The notes below the pieces were generated by a model. That model saw nothing but the letters and a program-made list of their open reading frames with translations, did not search any database and had not been told where the DNA came from. The position numbers were made by a program, and so were the translations under genes. Positions 60,795 to 64,000 of a stretch of 64,000 bases of DNA are shown piece by piece. Numbering within the stretch: the first letter of the stretch is position 1; every line of letters begins with the position of its first letter. The stretch covers positions 1 through 64,000 of the forward strand of contig CALWLT010000003.1 in assembly GCA_944381615.1 (NCBI GenBank), written 5' to 3'. This DNA comes from an uncultured Lachnospiraceae bacterium (GTDB taxonomy: Bacteria > Bacillota > Clostridia > Lachnospirales > Lachnospiraceae).

Positions 60795-61056
60795 CCTCCA
60801 AAGCGATAGCAATGGATCGCAGAAATTCCTCCACGTCGCGGCCGGCCGCCTGCGCGTCGACGCCCTCATAGCGCTCCAGCGTCTTCTCCACCAGCCGTTC
60901 GGGCGTGCTCCCCGTCTCCAGCTCTCTCCAGAAAAAGGCGCCCGTCTCATTGAGGCGAATCATCCCGTTAAACGAATCGCCGGCCTCGCCAAACGCTACC
61001 GCAATATATTCCTCCCCCGTCCTGCGAAGAAGAAATCCTTCTTTAATCCTCAGCAT
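60778..61056 (-). CDS. PqqD-like RiPP recognition protein
   Basis: A 92-residue winged-helix PqqD-family protein. LRIKEGFLLRRTGEEYIAVA and MIRLNETGAFFWRELETGST (about residues 32-51) are the typical strands and LNxTGAxIWxxL helix. PqqD-like proteins bind the leader peptide and present it to the modifying enzyme. First gene of the four-gene cassette. Its 3' end overlaps the peptidase start. Confidence 0.9.
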   Translation of the reverse strand: MLRIKEGFLLRRTGEEYIAVAFGEAGDSFNGMIRLNETGAFFWRELETGSTPERLVEKTLERYEGVDAQAAGRDVEEFLRSIAIALEDVPDD

Positions 61057-61095
61057 TCCGCCACTCTCCCGTCTTTACCTGATTCTCCTGTCTTA

Positions 61096-61124
61096 AAAAT
61101 ATCACAGGAAGGGAACGCTTTCAA
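61096..61124 (-). promoter_or_regulatory. Promoter of the RiPP cassette
   Basis: Minus-strand TTGAAA (61119-61124), a 17-bp spacer, and TATTTT (61096-61101), at the very end of the upstream glycosyltransferase gene. The cassette can thus be expressed apart from the glycan genes. Confidence 0.6.
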
Positions 61125-61945
61125 TCTTCTCCGTCCTCTTCCCCTTCTGTTTTCCGTACTTTTTCCGTCCTGCCCGGCCGGTAACGGAGCGCCAGCCGGA
61201 TAATCTGAACGTCGTCGATGAAATAGCGCTTAAACAGGCGCTTCGGCTCCTGCACAAAGCGGTAAAACCATTCCAGCCCCACGCGGCTCATCCAGGGCGG
61301 ACACCGCTTCACGCGCCCGGCCAGGAAATCGACCGTCGCCCCGGCGCAGACCGTAAGCCGCGCGCCGCAGTCCTTTCCGTAACGCGCCACGAACCGCTCC
61401 TGCTTGGGGCAGCCGAGGCAGACGATCAGGAGATCCGGAGCGGCCTCCCGTACCGTCCGCGCCGCCTCCTGCATCATCTGCCGGCTGCGCTCGAAGCTTA
61501 ACGGCGGGGAGCAGGCGCCGGCGATGCGGATTCCGGGAAACCGCTTCTTCAGGTTCTCTGCCGCCTGCTCCGGCACGCCCGGCGCGCCTCCCAGGATAAA
61601 GACCGACCTGCCCGCCTGTGCCGCCCGGCCGCAGAGCGCCGGCACCAGATCCGAGCCGGATATCTTCTCCACATTCTTATGCCCGTAAAACCGGGCGAGC
61701 CACACGAGCGGCATCCCGTCGAGGAACAGGTATTCCATCCCGCAGATTGCCTCCCGGAGCTTTTCGTCGCGATCCGCCCGGACCGCCACGTCCGTATTGA
61801 TAAACGCCGCCTGCGCCGGTTCCCCCGTCTCAAGCCGCCCGGCCAGCTCCTCTAACGCCGCGTTAAACGTTCCCGCGTCCGCTCCCAGATTTAAAAACCA
61901 GATTTTCTCCAGCGTCCCGTTTCTTCTGTCTTCCGATTCTGCCAT
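61121..61945 (-). CDS. WecG/TagA/CpsF-family glycosyltransferase
   Basis: A 274-residue GT26 enzyme. INTDVAVRADRDEKLREAI (about residues 49-67), FLDGMPLVWLARFYG (about 74-88), KISGSDLVPALCGRAAQAGR and SVFILGGAPGVPEQAA (about 95-130), and LLIVCLGCPKQERFVARYG (about 173-191) are all family blocks. The C-terminal amphipathic tail docks it to the membrane. It adds ManNAc(A)-type sugar to a lipid-linked acceptor in teichoic acid or capsule synthesis. Follows a GT4 gene by 4 nt. Confidence 0.93.
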   Translation of the reverse strand: MAESEDRRNGTLEKIWFLNLGADAGTFNAALEELAGRLETGEPAQAAFINTDVAVRADRDEKLREAICGMEYLFLDGMPLVWLARFYGHKNVEKISGSDLVPALCGRAAQAGRSVFILGGAPGVPEQAAENLKKRFPGIRIAGACSPPLSFERSRQMMQEAARTVREAAPDLLIVCLGCPKQERFVARYGKDCGARLTVCAGATVDFLAGRVKRCPPWMSRVGLEWFYRFVQEPKRLFKRYFIDDVQIIRLALRYRPGRTEKVRKTEGEEDGED

Positions 61946-61949
61946 ATCC

Positions 61950-63062
61950 TCACGCCTTTCGTCCGTCTGCCGTCCTCCTGCCCCCGTGCCGCCCGGCCTG
62001 TTCCTTCATCAGCTCCCCGTAGATCGAGAGCAGCCGCTCAATATGGGCCGGGAAGGAAAACCCGCCGCGGATCGTGCGGTGCGCCTCCCTGCTCAGCCGC
62101 ATGCGCCGGGGCGCGTCCCCGATCAGATCCCGCAGGTTTGCCGCCAGGCCGTCCACATCGCCCGGCCGCAGCAGGATCCCGTTGACCCCGTCCTCGACTA
62201 CCTCCGGGATGGCCGCGACGCGCGTCGTGATATTGGGGATTCCGTATCCCATCGTCTCCAGCACAGCCATCGGCAGGCCCTCATGATAGGAGGGAAGCAC
62301 GTGGATCATGGCCTCTGAAAAGCAGGCCGCCTGCTTCTCCCGGCTCATCCAGCCGCGGTACTGCGCCCGGCCCTCGAGGCCGCAGCGCCGGATCAGCTCC
62401 CCGATGCGGTGCTCCGCGTCGTCCCCGCAGAGAATCAGATGGACGTCCTCCGGGATCTCCGGCAGAATCCGCCGGAACGCCTCCAGCAGATCCTCGATCC
62501 CCTTCCTGCGGATCAGCGTCCCGTAAAACAGGATCCCCGTGCGGTCCGCGCGGTAGGGGTTTTCCTCCGGCGCCTGCACGCTGTTATAGAGCACCCGGAT
62601 CCGGTCCTTCTTCGGCCCCAGGATCTCTTCCATCATGGGAACCATAAATTCGCCCAGCAGGATCATGCGGTCCGCCTGGCCGAGGCATAAGCCGATCAGG
62701 CGTCTGCCCAGCCTTCCCTGCCGCCGGTACCAGACCTCCAGCGTCGCCGCGTGCATGTGGATCACGACCTTCGCCCCGGCCCGGTGCGCCAGAAACGCCA
62801 CGATCCCCTTTCTCGCCACGCTGCCGCGCTCCGCCATGTGGATGTGGACGACATCCGGACGCTCCCGGTAAAGCGCCAGCGCCGTTTTTCCCAGCGCGCC
62901 CAGGAAAAAGGCAATCCTCTGAAGCGCCGTCCCGCGGGTGGCGGTGGCGATATAGGTGAGGTTCGTCTTCTCGCAGAACTCCCGGCACTCCAGGTAATTT
63001 TTTACCACGGTCAGCATCCCGCCCGCATGCGTATCGTCCACGCCAATCATCAGTACCTTCAT
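61950..63062 (-). CDS. Glycosyltransferase, GT4 family
   Basis: A 370-residue GT-B transferase. The N-terminal acceptor loop is IGVDDTHAGGMLTVVKNYL. HIHMAERGSVARKG (about residues 73-86) and VVIHMHAATLEVWYRR (about 97-112) follow. The donor domain has GILFYGTLIRRKGIEDLLEA (about 176-195) and the E-x7-E region PSYHEGLPMAVLETMGYGIP (about 258-277). Overlaps the next gene upstream by 4 nt. Part of the right-hand surface-glycan operon. Confidence 0.9.
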   Translation of the reverse strand: MKVLMIGVDDTHAGGMLTVVKNYLECREFCEKTNLTYIATATRGTALQRIAFFLGALGKTALALYRERPDVVHIHMAERGSVARKGIVAFLAHRAGAKVVIHMHAATLEVWYRRQGRLGRRLIGLCLGQADRMILLGEFMVPMMEEILGPKKDRIRVLYNSVQAPEENPYRADRTGILFYGTLIRRKGIEDLLEAFRRILPEIPEDVHLILCGDDAEHRIGELIRRCGLEGRAQYRGWMSREKQAACFSEAMIHVLPSYHEGLPMAVLETMGYGIPNITTRVAAIPEVVEDGVNGILLRPGDVDGLAANLRDLIGDAPRRMRLSREAHRTIRGGFSFPAHIERLLSIYGELMKEQAGRHGGRRTADGRKA

Positions 63063-64000
63063 TGTGTTTTCTTCCCTTCCCGGCTCTGGCGCAGGGCCTT
63101 TTTAAACTCTGCCGATTTCCGCTTCCATCCGCGCCATTTCTGGCGGAAATAATACGTGGTAAAGGAATAGCGCGTCATGCGCCTCCACTGCCTGAGCGTC
63201 GCCGGATATCCCGCAAGGCGCTTAAAGCCGTTGGGGTAGATCCAGATCCGGCTCTCCCGTTCCAGCCCCTCCCGCCAGCGCATATCCCGCGACTGGAAGT
63301 GGATATAGAGATACGGATGCGCCGCAAGCGTCCCGTCCTTCCCCTCCCGGATGACGGACAGCTCGCCGTCGTCCCAGACGTAAAGCCCGCGCCGAAACGG
63401 CTGCAGCCGGAACCCGCCCTCCGCCTCGACATAGGGGATCAGGCGGAACTGGCTGTAGCCCATCGCCAGGTTGAGCGACCGGTCCTTCGCGTACACGCGC
63501 GCCCCGTCCGCCAGAAAGATCCGGTGGATGTTCTCCTCCAGGTAATCCTCGTCGAAGCAGCAGGTCCCGGGATCCGTAAACGCGCGGCGGTACAGCGGCT
63601 TTCCCTTATAATCCTTGAGAAAACGGGCGTTGTTCTCCGGCGTATTGCGGTAGAGCGTCAGGTGGCCGGCCGCAAAAACCTTATCGTAGCCCTTCTCCAG
63701 AAGCGGCGTGAGCAGCCGTTCCAGATTGCCAAACAGCAGATCGCAGTCGCCGTAGCCCCAGTATTCGTACTCTCTCAGCTCCTCTGCGAAGATCATGCCG
63801 TAGGCCGGCCGGAAATCGCACAGTTTATACGGCTCGGGAAGCGTGACCGGAAAATCAAAGAAGGACTGGATCCGCTCCCGCAGTGCCGCAAAGCCCTGAT
63901 AGCAGACCGTCACGTTCTCCGGCCAGGCAAAGGGGCGCGTATCGTCCGTCACAATCAGCCAGTTGTAACCGGGATTTTTCTCCACGCTTTTTAAAAACAG
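63059..64000 (-). CDS. Putative glycosyltransferase of the DUF6625 type, partial at right edge
   Basis: The frame is open to the window edge. The codons at the edge (LFLKSV before EKNPGYNWLIVTDD) continue the family's N-terminus, so the start lies outside. About 314 residues are seen. WLIVTDDTRPFAW, CDFRPAYGMIFAEELREYEYWGYGDCDLLFGN (cited in part, the DxD-like GDCDLLFG near residue 97) and FDEDYLEENIHRI fit a GT-A-like fold found in polysaccharide loci. Acceptor and donor unknown. Confidence 0.72.
   Translation of the reverse strand: MFLKSVEKNPGYNWLIVTDDTRPFAWPENVTVCYQGFAALRERIQSFFDFPVTLPEPYKLCDFRPAYGMIFAEELREYEYWGYGDCDLLFGNLERLLTPLLEKGYDKVFAAGHLTLYRNTPENNARFLKDYKGKPLYRRAFTDPGTCCFDEDYLEENIHRIFLADGARVYAKDRSLNLAMGYSQFRLIPYVEAEGGFRLQPFRRGLYVWDDGELSVIREGKDGTLAAHPYLYIHFQSRDMRWREGLERESRIWIYPNGFKRLAGYPATLRQWRRMTRYSFTTYYFRQKWRGWKRKSAEFKKALRQSREGKKTQ

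Overview
The window looks like chromosomal DNA of a spore-forming, GC-rich member of the Clostridia, most likely Lachnospiraceae. The support is SpoIID and SleB-type cell-wall hydrolases, a tryptophan T-box, PPi-type phosphofructokinase, ATP-type PEP carboxykinase, LoaP-type NusG paralogs and Firmicutes-style GGAGG ribosome-binding sites throughout. This is inferred from gene content and was not checked by any search. No tRNA or rRNA gene, complete IS, prophage or CRISPR array was seen.

Layout. (1) 1-10654, minus strand: an AT-rich surface-polysaccharide operon that runs off the left edge. It starts with two tandem LoaP-like antiterminators, followed by a phosphoglycosyl transferase, a sugar epimerase, three glycosyltransferases, a UDP-GalNAcA-type dehydrogenase/4-epimerase pair, an ATP-grasp protein and a short polymerase-like membrane protein. 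Its 5' side carries a 27-bp inverted repeat pair (10699-10725 and 10920-10946) enclosing a near-consensus promoter that points away from the operon in this assembly, so it is a likely phase-variable invertible promoter. (2) 10987-14271: a T-box with a TGG (Trp) specifier ahead of a three-gene ABC importer. (3) 14513-19122: SEC-C protein, phosphofructokinase, SpoIID-domain protein and a probable 6S RNA. (4) 19252-29687: a sugar-derivative uptake and catabolism locus (TRAP transporter, two Gfo/Idh/MocA oxidoreductases, two TIM-barrel isomerases, a DapA-family lyase, an MDR dehydrogenase) with its LacI regulator and a palindromic operator. (5) 29699-33566: nucleoside salvage (deoB, a deoC-cdd fusion, pdp). 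(6) 33823-38879: sigma/anti-sigma/membrane-protein module, HAD phosphatase, pckA, SleB hydrolase. (7) 39215-46782: leuCD, ilvN-ilvC, a LysR regulator, an XRE regulator behind a 164-168-bp tandem repeat, and an acyltransferase. (8) 46890-58571: nudC, carboxyspermidine-route genes, ptsI, a secreted SH3/SleB hydrolase, and the speD-speA-speE-speB operon behind a long structured leader with its own terminator. (9) 58568-61101: a compact RiPP cassette (PqqD-like protein, S24/S26 peptidase, 53-aa precursor, radical SAM/SPASM enzyme). (10) 61121-64000: a second group of surface-glycan genes that runs off the right edge.

The most interesting items are the RiPP cassette with a short Cys/Trp-containing core, the invertible promoter ahead of tandem LoaP genes, the attenuator-like leader of speD, the DeoC-cytidine deaminase fusion joined by a 33-bp tandem repeat, a sigma-factor gene with no standard start codon (probably AUC), and a recurring pattern in which small tandem repeats begin at the 3' ends of genes.
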